The position numbers were made by a program, and so were the translations under genes. Below, piece by piece: positions 53,737 through 62,454 of a stretch of 64,000 bases of DNA. The stretch covers positions 73,645 through 137,644 of the forward strand of contig MLAK01001160.1 of assembly GCA_001839685.1 (NCBI GenBank), in the 5' to 3' direction. The stretch is from Tritrichomonas foetus (taxonomy: Eukaryota > Parabasalia > Tritrichomonadida > Tritrichomonadidae). How positions within the stretch are numbered: the stretch's first letter is position 1; every line of letters starts with the position of its first letter. The notes beneath the pieces were generated by a model. That model saw only the letters and a program-made list of their open reading frames with translations. It was not told the DNA's origin and searched no databases.

Positions 53737-55500
53737 TTAAATAAGAATTCCACCTCTTAGTGACCTTCCTGTTGTACATACCAAGTTTTGTTTAGTTATT
53801 GTGATTGAATCTATTGTTGATGCGTAAGCCTTAGTATTCATTACAACTTCACCATTTTCATTTTTCAAGTTAAATGCGCACAAACTTCCATCAATTGCGC
53901 TTCCGATGAGTAAAGATCCATCAGAAGTGAATTTTACATCAGTTATTCGTGTTTCAAAGGGATTTTGAGCCCATAAGCGTTTCCCAGCTGCTGAATCCCA
54001 AAGCATGACTGTTCCATTTTCGCAGCCGCAAGCAACCAAAGTATTATTTGGATGAACATCAATACTCAATGGTATGGATCTGCCACAATGGAATTTAATT
54101 TTTTCCTTTGCAGAGCCAACATCCCAAATTCGTAAAGTAAGATCATTGGAGCATGTTAAGATGGATGAATTATCACGTGAAAAAACTACGTTCGTGACTG
54201 GAAGTGTGTGCCCTAAAAATAATCGTAGTAGGGTTGGTGATCGAAGCGACCACATAGAAACTGTTCGATCTTGTGAAGCTCCAGCGAAATAAGCTGATCG
54301 ATAATCCCATGCTACATTCAGAATTGGTTCGATATGGTTTTTATATTTTGCCAAAGGTCGAAACGCTTCTAAATGTGCAACTTTAATTTGACAATCCATT
54401 CCGCCAGAAACAATATATTGGGAATCTTTTGAGTAATCAACTGTTAAAACCTTTCCTGCATGATTTATTAAAGTTGAACTATTTGCATTATTCACACCAG
54501 TAGTGCTATCGAGTGAAGAAATAACAACAGAGGAATCTTGGGCCATCGCCAATAAGCGGGCGCATGGTGATACTTTCAAATCAGAAATTCTATTGTTATG
54601 GTTATATGCAATTATATGGGCAACATCTGGGAGTGCTTGAGTTAAATATACACCTTTCTCGGTCTGTTTAATCGATGGCTGTTTTTCAAGGGCTTCAGGA
54701 TGAAAAAGAACACTGAATTGTGGTGGCATATAATCAATTTCGGATATCGGATCCATAACTGCTATTTCTTCTTTATTATTATTATTATTTTCCCCAAATC
54801 CAATATTACTAAAACCATCATTGAAGCCGCTATTAAAGCCATCATTAAACATGTTATTCAAATTGTTATTGAAGCCAAAATTATTATTATTGTTGGTGAA
54901 ATCTGGATTTTTTGTGGCGGTTGCTGTCTGGTCCATGTCGATGAAAAGCAAATCATGTGAGTATGGGGCAACTGTGATGTTGATATGTGTATTAATAATA
55001 AATGACAGGAGGACGGCCTTCCACTGTTCGATGTTGAGCATTAAATCGTCTAAAGCGAATTGGTTCATTTGTATATTGAAATCTGGTGCCTTGAAGTTCT
55101 TTTTTTCGAGAATTAAGCGATCGATGGTTTCTTGGCATTGCTGAGGTTGAATGCCTCGAAACTTGTTTATGAATTTTTCGGCGTCAACCGCCTTGTCGAG
55201 CTGATAAAGCTGGAAGGCGAGATGGACAAAAAATGGAAATATGAATTGTTGGTAATCATGCTGAAGCATCACCGGGACAGTAAAAGCGGTATCGATGAAC
55301 TTTTTATATGCGTTTTCGATCTTGCTATAAGTACGGGCCTGGTTCAAAGTTTCGATTGATTTTTCAAGGTTATTTTGTGGTTTGAGCTGGATGTTTTGAC
55401 TCTTATTCGGATCAGGCTCATATTTCACATTGAAATGCTCAAGGAATTTTTCGACAAATGGTGGAAGCATTTGAATTTCTGTTCGCTGAACTTCCATCAT
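53737..55500 (-). CDS. TAF5-like TFIID subunit (NTD2 plus WD40 propeller)
   Basis: Predicted general transcription factor subunit; TAF5 scaffolds TFIID and, in other eukaryotes, SAGA. 587 residues. The N-terminal part (about 60-200) matches the TAF5 NTD2 helical domain: HDYQQFIFPFFVHLAFQLYQ followed by DAEKFINKFRGIQP. An Asn/Phe/Gly-rich insert (about 205-245, NNNFGFNNNLNNMFNDGFNS) links it to a WD40 propeller from about 295: GHTLPVTNVVFSRDNSSI, LTLRIWDVGSAKEKIKF, NGTVMLWDSAAGKRLW. No LisH motif is obvious at the N terminus. A plain WD40 protein is the alternative, but helical NTD2 plus propeller is the TAF5 layout. Two ATGs in tandem at 55500 and 55497; an Inr-like TCATATTA begins 11 bases upstream. 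Confidence 0.78.
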   Translation of the reverse strand: MMEVQRTEIQMLPPFVEKFLEHFNVKYEPDPNKSQNIQLKPQNNLEKSIETLNQARTYSKIENAYKKFIDTAFTVPVMLQHDYQQFIFPFFVHLAFQLYQLDKAVDAEKFINKFRGIQPQQCQETIDRLILEKKNFKAPDFNIQMNQFALDDLMLNIEQWKAVLLSFIINTHINITVAPYSHDLLFIDMDQTATATKNPDFTNNNNNFGFNNNLNNMFNDGFNSGFNDGFSNIGFGENNNNNKEEIAVMDPISEIDYMPPQFSVLFHPEALEKQPSIKQTEKGVYLTQALPDVAHIIAYNHNNRISDLKVSPCARLLAMAQDSSVVISSLDSTTGVNNANSSTLINHAGKVLTVDYSKDSQYIVSGGMDCQIKVAHLEAFRPLAKYKNHIEPILNVAWDYRSAYFAGASQDRTVSMWSLRSPTLLRLFLGHTLPVTNVVFSRDNSSILTCSNDLTLRIWDVGSAKEKIKFHCGRSIPLSIDVHPNNTLVACGCENGTVMLWDSAAGKRLWAQNPFETRITDVKFTSDGSLLIGSAIDGSLCAFNLKNENGEVVMNTKAYASTIDSITITKQNLVCTTGRSLRGGILI

Positions 55501-55503
55501 GAT

Positions 55504-55511
55504 TAATATGA
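55504..55511 (-). promoter_or_regulatory. Inr-like motif for TAF5-like gene
   Basis: TCATATTA on the minus strand; its A (55509) is 9 bases before the first ATG. It agrees with the trichomonad initiator. Confidence 0.5.
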
Positions 55512-56027
55512 CATGCCATATGAAATTTTTGGATGAAGAAATGTGATATGGAAAAATATATATTTGTCATAATAGTGATTTTGGCAAATATCGATAATGT
55601 CTTGAGATATTAATCGATTTATATAATTTATTTTTGAGCATTTTCACTGAACTACAAAATACTTTGATATTTTCCTTATAATTTAAAGATTGTTGATCAT
55701 CTAATTCAGATAATTCTATTTTTTCAACCTGATTTGATTTAGCCTTATATTGACCATCATCTGCAGTTTCAAAGAAAAATTGCAGATAAATTTCGACCAA
55801 TTTTAGAAATGCTTTTTACTTGATTAATTATTATTATTATGAGAAAATTTTACTTAATATAGCATTAAAATTAGTTATTATTTTTTATAACTTACATTAA
55901 ATAGTTTTTTATAAAGAAAATAATGAGATATCCCCAAACACGCTAATTTTTGATGAAATAATCGATTTAAAAAGTTTCATCTGGATTAATTTTCTGATTA
56001 TTCAATCTTTTCTGATAATTTTTGACT
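55512..56027. other. Divergent spacer with an ATG-less open frame
   Basis: On the minus strand, 55567-55812 reads through about 80 codons without a stop (ETADDGQYKAKSNQ, KIELSELDDQQSLNYKENI) but has no ATG near its start. The composition looks more protein-like than the surroundings, so it may be a remnant. Otherwise AT-rich promoter sequence. Confidence 0.35.
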
Positions 56028-56034
56028 TCATTTA
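56028..56034 (+). promoter_or_regulatory. Inr-like motif for Gfo/Idh/MocA gene
   Basis: TCATTTA with its A (56030) 16 bases before the ATG at 56046. It fits the initiator core and also supports that ATG over the upstream TTG. Confidence 0.5.
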
Positions 56035-56045
56035 GCTCGCTAAAG

Positions 56046-57035
56046 ATGGACAAAACTTTACGTTTCGGTGTTGTTGGGACAGGATGGATCACTGATACCT
56101 TTATTGAGGCAGCCTCATTTGATAAGCGCGCGGTTTTCACCGCAGTTTTTTCAAGAAAGCTCGAAACTGCCCAAAGCTTTGCTCGTAAACATAATATCAA
56201 GCATTGCTTCACAAATTTAGATGAAATGTGCGAATGTGATGAAGTCGATGCGATTTATATCGCTTCGCCAAATATTTGTCATTCACCACAAGCAATCCTT
56301 TGCATGAACCATAAGAAGCACGTTTTAGTTGAGAAGCCGTTTGCTGCAAATTTGAAACAAGCTGAAGAAATGGTTGAATGTGCGAAAAGAAATGATATCG
56401 TTTTAATGGAAGCAATGAGACTCACAGTTTCGCCTGTTTTTAAAGCTATTCTCTCAAATATGGAGAAAATTGGCCCAGTTCATAAATTTGTATCACTATT
56501 TTGTCAATTTTCTTCAAAATTTGAAAAATTTAAAGCAGGTGAAAAGTTTTCATCTTTAAGTGCAGATACTGCTGGCGGTTGTCTCATGGATATTGGCGTT
56601 TACACAATTTATCCGACAGTTTGTATGTTCGGTGAACCAAAGTCTGTTCATTGTGTTGGATCACTTTTGGAATCAGGTGTTGATCAGGAAGCCACAATCA
56701 TTTGTGGATACGAAGGAAAAAGTGCTGTTCTGGTTTCATCAAAGGTTTCAAATAATGTCGCAGACAGTGAAATTCAAGGTGAAAAAGGAACAATATTGAT
56801 TAATAAAATGAATACCTTCCATTCAGCTAAAATTATATACAAGGATGGTAAAGAGGAAGAACTTTTCACATCACAATATAAGAATGATATGGTCTATGAA
56901 GTTAATGAATTCATTGATATCGTAAATAGTGGAAAGAAAGAGTCCGAATTAAACTCTCATCGAAACTCATTAATAAGTATGAAAATATTAGATGAAGCAC
57001 GCAAACAAATTGGTATCAATATAGAAACTAAATAA
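56046..57035 (+). CDS. Gfo/Idh/MocA-family NAD(P)-dependent oxidoreductase
   Basis: Predicted soluble dehydrogenase acting on a sugar, inositol or dihydrodiol substrate. 329 residues from ATG 56046. A Rossmann nucleotide-binding start, RFGVVGTGWITDTFIEA (from about 6), is followed by AVFSRKLETAQSFA and the family's conserved EKPFAAN motif, with the catalytic-site Lys97. EAMRLTVSPVF and GGCLMDIGVYTIYPTVCMFG fit the C-terminal substrate domain and dimer sheet. The closest class I recall is bacterial oxidoreductases and dimeric dihydrodiol dehydrogenase. The family is very common in bacteria and is often acquired laterally by anaerobic protists. Length is normal, no targeting peptide, so probably cytosolic. 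Substrate is not deducible. Confidence 0.9.
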   Translation: MDKTLRFGVVGTGWITDTFIEAASFDKRAVFTAVFSRKLETAQSFARKHNIKHCFTNLDEMCECDEVDAIYIASPNICHSPQAILCMNHKKHVLVEKPFAANLKQAEEMVECAKRNDIVLMEAMRLTVSPVFKAILSNMEKIGPVHKFVSLFCQFSSKFEKFKAGEKFSSLSADTAGGCLMDIGVYTIYPTVCMFGEPKSVHCVGSLLESGVDQEATIICGYEGKSAVLVSSKVSNNVADSEIQGEKGTILINKMNTFHSAKIIYKDGKEEELFTSQYKNDMVYEVNEFIDIVNSGKKESELNSHRNSLISMKILDEARKQIGINIETK

Positions 57036-57877
57036 ATACAAAACCTTTTATAATCTTTTTTTTTTCATGTTTTAATTTAGATTGATTTTTTTCACCTTCA
57101 TCTGCAATTTCTATAGAAAACTGTATAAATTATTTTTTCAATTATAAAATGTAAAAACCAATGTAAAAAAAGAAAATTATTGGAATTCATTATTGATCCT
57201 TTTGGTTTTTAGAAAAAAGGCTTGTCTTTTCAGATGATTCAGTTTATTACTGCATTCAAACTATTTCTTTTTGTGTGAAAGACCACCTTTCACTGTGAAG
57301 TTCACATGTAAATAATGATTCAAATTGAATATATTCAATTAATTAAATAGTTTATTGTGTAATAAGCAAATATTAGAAACACGAATTTTAAGTTATTTTC
57401 GATAGATTTTATTTTTATCTTTTGAATACAATGTTTAAATCATTATTAGATATCATTTAATAATCAAACATTCATATAATACATATAGTTATTCAGATAT
57501 ATTAGTAATATAATAAATAAACGTATATTTATCAATAGTCTCATTTTATTAGTGACAAATTCATCACTTATTATTGAATCTACTTCATAAAAATATTTAA
57601 ATCTCATTATAGCAAGTAAATCAAATAATAGTAAATATAGACACATGTAAATATTCAAGGATATAGCTCAATTTTTTGTATTATTTTGAGAACATTCCTC
57701 ATCAGAAAATTTTTTTAAATGATGCTAAAAACGTCCTACATACAAAAAGTTTCATTTTCTTTCGATGTAAAGCTTTTTCTTAAGATAAATGATTGTCTCC
57801 AATATACAAAAACTGGATATTGGCCATATATGTATTGAAATTTTTCATAACGTTTTATTTTTTCTAATTTTTCATCA
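57036..57877. other. AT-rich spacer, nothing recognised
   Basis: About 850 bases, very rich in A/T runs. The only sizeable frame (57464-57658, minus) is a hydrophobic AT-driven frame. No RNA gene or repeat seen. Confidence 0.6.
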
Positions 57878-57884
57878 TCACATA
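57878..57884 (+). promoter_or_regulatory. Inr-like motif for small membrane-protein gene
   Basis: TCACATA with its A (57880) 9 bases before the ATG at 57889, preceded by further TCATCA repeats. Confidence 0.5.
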
Positions 57885-57888
57885 AAAA

Positions 57889-58386
57889 ATGCTTTCTCCT
57901 GCATTTTTTTTACTTCTTTCATTTGTAACATCAAGAACGCATCGTAGACCTGGAGGTGGATCACGCAAAGGGACGCCCCTGACAACCGGCGGAATTATTG
58001 GAATGGCATGCGGAATTGGCGTCTTCATCATTATTTTCATCACAATGTTCACTCTTATTCTGTGTCCATGCGGGAAATGCAAGCAATGTATGGGTCGGAA
58101 GGAGCCTGTCGAAAATGAAAAATCATCTGCATCTCTTCCAGAGGCCGACGGAAAATCAAAATATGCACAAGAACCAAACTACCAATTTAACCAAGGCATG
58201 AACTATGTTCCACAGCAAGTCGTTCCGACTGTTCCCGGCCAAACTGTGTATGGCGTGCCAAACCCAGTTTACAACAACCCCTATGGTGTACCACAACAAC
58301 AAGTGCCATATGGTCAAGCAAATCCACCACAGCAGACAATGTATGCACCACAACCTATGCCAAACGAAGTAACACAAAATGGATGA
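57889..58386 (+). CDS. Small type I membrane protein with Cys cluster and Pro/Gln/Tyr-rich tail
   Basis: A 165-residue protein with a likely signal peptide (MLSPAFFLLLSFVTS), a short basic, Gly-rich outer segment (HRRPGGGSRKGTP), one strong membrane span (about 35-60, GIGVFIIIFITMFTLIL), and directly after it CPCGKCKQC, a probable palmitoylation or metal-binding cluster. The cytosolic tail is rich in Pro, Gln, Tyr and Asn with repeated YGVP/NPVYNNPYGVP-type motifs. The layout recalls small adaptor-like proteins with PY-rich tails (for example Shisa-like proteins), but I do not claim homology. The PxY motifs might recruit WW-domain partners; this is inference. It has more GC than the spacers, an intact frame and an Inr-like motif, so the coding call is good. 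Confidence 0.78.
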   Translation: MLSPAFFLLLSFVTSRTHRRPGGGSRKGTPLTTGGIIGMACGIGVFIIIFITMFTLILCPCGKCKQCMGRKEPVENEKSSASLPEADGKSKYAQEPNYQFNQGMNYVPQQVVPTVPGQTVYGVPNPVYNNPYGVPQQQVPYGQANPPQQTMYAPQPMPNEVTQNG

Positions 58387-58587
58387 TGTGATACTCCACG
58401 TGAACTATTGTTTTTTAAATAAAATATTAATTTTTTGCATTTTTGTTCATGCGAAATCCATAATAATAGAGTGTTTTATTGGTTATCGAATTTAATATAA
58501 ATTGATAAACATGTTGGATGATATTTCAAACTTCTTTAGATATCAGGTAAAATAAATACAAAAAATTTTTTTTGGAAGTAAATAAAA
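58387..58587. other. AT-rich spacer before minisatellite
   Basis: About 200 bases of 3' flanking sequence between the small membrane-protein gene and the tandem repeat. No gene seen. Confidence 0.5.
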
Positions 58588-58776
58588 CAATCAATAAGAG
58601 AAAATAAAAAGTTCAATAAGAGAAAGAAGAAGATCAATAAGAGAAAGAAAAAGATCAATAAGAGAAGGAAGAAGATCATTTAGAGAAAGAAAAAGATCAA
58701 TAAGAGAAAGAAAAAGATCAATAAGAGAAGGAAGAAGATCATTTAGAGAAAGAAAAAGATCAATAAGAGAAGGAAT
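58588..58776. repeat. 21-bp minisatellite, about nine units, with 63-bp higher-order period
   Basis: Tandem copies of a purine-rich 21-mer starting AAGATCAATAAGAGAAAGAA. The first copy (58588-58608) is degenerate. Units at 58630-58692 and 58693-58755 form two identical 63-bp blocks, each with an AATAAGAGAAAG, an AATAAGAGAAGG and a TTTAGAGAAAG version. One frame is open through the array (Arg-Ser-Ile-Arg-Glu type heptads) but has no ATG, so it is probably noncoding. It lies 70 bases past the stop of the PHD gene. Confidence 0.92.
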
Positions 58777-58845
58777 AGCAAAAATTTCGAAAGTTAATAG
58801 AAATAATATATAATTTACAAAAAAACAAATAGATATAAAAATGTA

Positions 58846-61212
58846 TTATGAATGCCGCGAATGAGATTTCACCATTTGCAGCATCTTATACTTGTCAACA
58901 GCATTTTGATCAGGCAGAAGAATGAATGGCATTGGTGGTACGATATCTGATTCAAAAGACGACAAAAGTGTGAGATTAAAATCACAAACAACTTTTTTCT
59001 GATTATTCTTTTTCCTTTTTTCTTTTTCACGCTTTTTATCTTTTTTCAATCTTTGCTGTTGTTGATGAGAAGCATTAGAATGGGAATTTGAGTGTGTATT
59101 AAAATGTGCATTTGAATTCGTGTTTGGATTTTTTGAAAGTGCATTTTTTGATGTTTCTTCTTTCATGTAACGAGTCTTCTTTTCTTTCCAATCTACTTTT
59201 TGAACATCATAGGGCATTCCAGCATCAAAAGGTAGAATTATTTCTCCATTTTCAGGAATTGCTGGACCTCTTCGATTCTTTTCTTCTGATAAAGGACCTT
59301 TCATCCGTGTTGCAAATAAAGCTACACGTGCTTCACCACGAACGCGAATTAATTTTACAATTGCATTAAAATGGAATGATCTTCGAATTTTTGTCGCAAG
59401 TGGGAACGAAGTTCCATTCATATCGACAATAATATCAGAATTAGTGACAAGAATACAACTATTTGGAATTCCATTGTCAGCATCAACTTCATCAGTATGC
59501 ATTAAAAAGCCTGGTAAATCGGCAATATATGAGCCATCATCAATTGATACAGGCGATCTTACACGACTTTCATCATCAAGATAAAGTTCAATAGAATCAG
59601 GGGGACGTTCAAAACGCTGTAAAGATGAAGTCTCCAAATATTCTGTAATTGAATCAGAATGACTAAACTCAACATTGGTTAAATGATCTTTATTTTCTCT
59701 ATAAAGGAATTTATATGTTAAATGATCAATAGCATCAAGAATTTCATTTTTTTCGCTATTTAATAAACCACATAAAGTCGAAATAAACACACGCCAAAAT
59801 TCATGTGGGCCATCAAACAAAAGTGCCGCAAATTTCTGAAAATATTTCTCTAAAGTAGCTTGAAATTCGAGTTCTGAACAATTTAAGTCTTCAATAATTT
59901 CTTCTTTAAACAGTCCATCCGGAATTGATTCAACAATTTCAACTTTATTGGTATCAATTAAAATTTTTGTTTTGTTTGGATAGTTTTCATCAAATTTGAC
60001 CATTGGAAATTTATATTTTTTCGAACCACCACATCTTGAACAAATAAAATTCTTTGGAACAACACCAAAAAACAGGCCTTCACATTCTTTATGAAAATAA
60101 AAATTACATTTCGAACAACGAATTAAAGGGTCGTTAAAAGCCATCGTATTTCCACAACTGCATTTTATTCTTTGACCAAGACAAAATGGACAAATATATG
60201 GATCACTTGGTGATAATCTTGGAATATTTACGCACATTCCATGTAACCATAAATCACAGTGTTCACATTGAATCAACAAACCATCAACATGAACTTTCCC
60301 GCATACACAGTGCATTCCATATTCTCCAGTTTCAGGATCCCTAAAAAACGAAGGATTTTGTGAAGGAATATCAGTTTCTGTTTCTTTGGGAATATGCACG
60401 TCAGGAATTGGGAACTTTCTTGAGGTATTTGAAGCTAAATTATTGATATTTAAATTCATTGTTGTATTCAACGAATTATTATTCAGTTTATTGTTTTGAA
60501 AATTGGTATTATTTATATTTAAATTAACATTTGGCTTAATTTGATTTGTTCCACTGATTGAAATTGTTTGTTGATTATGTGAAGTTGTTAAATTCAAAGG
60601 TGTTCCAGCTTTTCCGATCAAATTATTAATTCCTGGAAATTGGTGTGCATTTTTTCCATTTTTGTTAAAAGCTGCATTATTAAAACTTGATGGAGGATTA
60701 TTTAAATTCAAATTGCTATGCATTAAATTTGGATTATTCAAATTGTTATTATTTACATTATTATTCATATTGTTATTATTATTTCGAGAATTAAAATTAT
60801 TAATTGTGAAATTTGTGTTGGTCTCATTTTTTGGCGGGTTTCCACGAATTATTGCATGCTTTGGATTATTTGGGCTTCCCTGCTGCTGGCTGTAAAATTG
60901 ATAATTCGTAAAAGGTTGAATTTGGCCGCTTCTGGAATTTGGAGATATTTGAGGTTGTGGCAGCTGGATTTGATGCATGGTCTGGATGGCTTGCATTGCG
61001 TGCATTGCCTGGATCTGTTGAAGTGATTGAATTGACTGAGATTGCTGTTGTTTTTGATTATTCGCGACTTGAAAATTATTTTGATTGTTATTTGGCGGGA
61101 CAGAAAAGTATTGGTCGGTTCCAAGATTTAATTGACCTTTGCCGATTTGCTGGCTGCGATTTGCTGCCTGTGGACTACGGGAAATCGTTGGTGTTACGTA
61201 ATGTGGAATCAT
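58846..61212 (-). CDS. Double-PHD-finger protein with degenerate SET-like domain (Set3/MLL5-like)
   Basis: Predicted chromatin reader of 788 residues. I start at ATG 61210-61212 (MIPHYVTPTISRSP); eleven earlier codons lack an ATG. Residues 1-285 are Asn/Gln-rich. Two adjacent PHD-type zinc fingers occupy about 300-390: CVCGKVHVDGLLIQCEHC...WLHGMCV...CPFC, then CSCGNTMAFNDPLIRCSKC...YFHKEC...CSRCGG. A helical middle part follows. At about 560-670 there is a stretch resembling the end of a SET domain: IIVDMNGTSFPLATKIRRS (from about 597), GEARVALFATR and NGEIILPFDAG. In Set3/MLL5/UpSET proteins PHD and SET occur in this order; their SET is thought to lack methyltransferase activity and they recruit deacetylase complexes. 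The tail is Lys-rich. The PHD call is firm; the SET call is inference. Confidence 0.85.
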   Translation of the reverse strand: MIPHYVTPTISRSPQAANRSQQIGKGQLNLGTDQYFSVPPNNNQNNFQVANNQKQQQSQSIQSLQQIQAMHAMQAIQTMHQIQLPQPQISPNSRSGQIQPFTNYQFYSQQQGSPNNPKHAIIRGNPPKNETNTNFTINNFNSRNNNNNMNNNVNNNNLNNPNLMHSNLNLNNPPSSFNNAAFNKNGKNAHQFPGINNLIGKAGTPLNLTTSHNQQTISISGTNQIKPNVNLNINNTNFQNNKLNNNSLNTTMNLNINNLASNTSRKFPIPDVHIPKETETDIPSQNPSFFRDPETGEYGMHCVCGKVHVDGLLIQCEHCDLWLHGMCVNIPRLSPSDPYICPFCLGQRIKCSCGNTMAFNDPLIRCSKCNFYFHKECEGLFFGVVPKNFICSRCGGSKKYKFPMVKFDENYPNKTKILIDTNKVEIVESIPDGLFKEEIIEDLNCSELEFQATLEKYFQKFAALLFDGPHEFWRVFISTLCGLLNSEKNEILDAIDHLTYKFLYRENKDHLTNVEFSHSDSITEYLETSSLQRFERPPDSIELYLDDESRVRSPVSIDDGSYIADLPGFLMHTDEVDADNGIPNSCILVTNSDIIVDMNGTSFPLATKIRRSFHFNAIVKLIRVRGEARVALFATRMKGPLSEEKNRRGPAIPENGEIILPFDAGMPYDVQKVDWKEKKTRYMKEETSKNALSKNPNTNSNAHFNTHSNSHSNASHQQQQRLKKDKKREKEKRKKNNQKKVVCDFNLTLLSSFESDIVPPMPFILLPDQNAVDKYKMLQMVKSHSRHS

Positions 61213-62438
61213 TTTTGGAAATTTTATGGGTTTCAACTTTTTCAAATAATATAAGGGAATTTTTAGATTCTGTTATTACATTAAATTATTCACAAAAAGT
61301 TGAGTTACCAGATTATTTCTTCTGAAAGTAAGAAAAATAGCAAATTTATGGTGATATTTTTCTGAAAAGAATTGAGAGAATTATTGGAAATTGATAAAAA
61401 CTCAATTCTAATTTTGATAGGGCAATTCTCTCCAGTTACCAAATTCACAAATTTCTAATGAAATTCAAATGATTTTAATCTACAAGTTGGTTTATTGCAA
61501 TATGTGGCAAAAGTAAAGTTTTTTCACTATGATTAAAATACTTTAAAGAAACGCAACACAGAAATGTGATGTATTAAAATATCTTAGCTCACTTTTTGAT
61601 AAAATGATTTCTGACATAATAATATTCAATTTCTTTTTGTCAGGATGGAACCAATTATCTATTCAAATGATTTCTAATTGTCTCTTGTAATAGCAAGTTA
61701 CAACCTTTTCAAAATGCATATTTGGTGAATCCAAAAATAATATAACAATACTGCACTCTTAATGTATTATTGTGGGATTCAATTTGGTGTGTTCAGTTTC
61801 TTGGGAAAAGATGAAAAATAACTGTGTGATATGGTGTGTATAGATATTGTGATTAAACATATCATGTATTACATATTTCATATTAGCTATTAGGAACATG
61901 ATATTATTTATATAAAAATTTGGTCGAAAAAGTTGCCATTTGGCAATTCGGTTTTTGAAAATATCTGCAGGAGAAACAAATCAAAAATTTATAGTCTTAA
62001 AAATGAAACCCATGATATCATTACGAGTAGTAGACAACATTCACGCTATAAGTGAATTATAGTTGTAGGACCACATAACATTTATGAATGAAATATGTTA
62101 ATCCTAAATATCGGTTAAAAAAACATTTAATAAGATAGTATATACAATTATTATTAATAGTTTTATAATGCTATTGACAATTCGAAAAAGTAACTTTTTT
62201 TCCTGCCATGAAAATTTTTTTTCAAATTTGTTGTCTGTTTTTAATTGAACGCCAAAATAGCCGATTTTGATGTACCGACCATTATGCAAAACAAATTTTC
62301 TGTTCTTCAGAAATAATTGCATGAAATTCAATTAGAAAACTAAAATAACTGTGTGACAGAATTATTTGAGATTTGACAGTAAAATTAATATGCAAAATTT
62401 GACTTTTTTAGCTGGTCATGCAAAATGTAATGATCACT
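61213..62438. other. AT-rich divergent spacer
   Basis: About 1.2 kb between the PHD gene start and the GHKL ATPase gene. Only short AT-driven frames occur. No tRNA, repeat or mobile element recognised. Confidence 0.55.
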
Positions 62439-62445
62439 TCATTTA
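62439..62445 (+). promoter_or_regulatory. Inr-like motif for GHKL ATPase gene
   Basis: TCATTTA with its A (62441) 14 bases before the ATG at 62455; it matches the initiator core and the same word before the Gfo/Idh gene. Confidence 0.5.
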
Positions 62446-62454
62446 AAAAATAAG

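Noticed and set aside
55567..55812. 80-codon minus-strand frame in the TAF5/oxidoreductase spacer as a gene
   Set aside because: No ATG near the start and no motif; kept only as a possible remnant.
58609..58800. Arg-rich heptad-repeat peptide encoded by the minisatellite
   Set aside because: The frame has no ATG or other credible start and lies in the 3' flank of the PHD gene.
62104..62331. Minus-strand frame before the GHKL ATPase gene
   Set aside because: It starts with TTG, has no ATG near its start and low-complexity AT-rich content.
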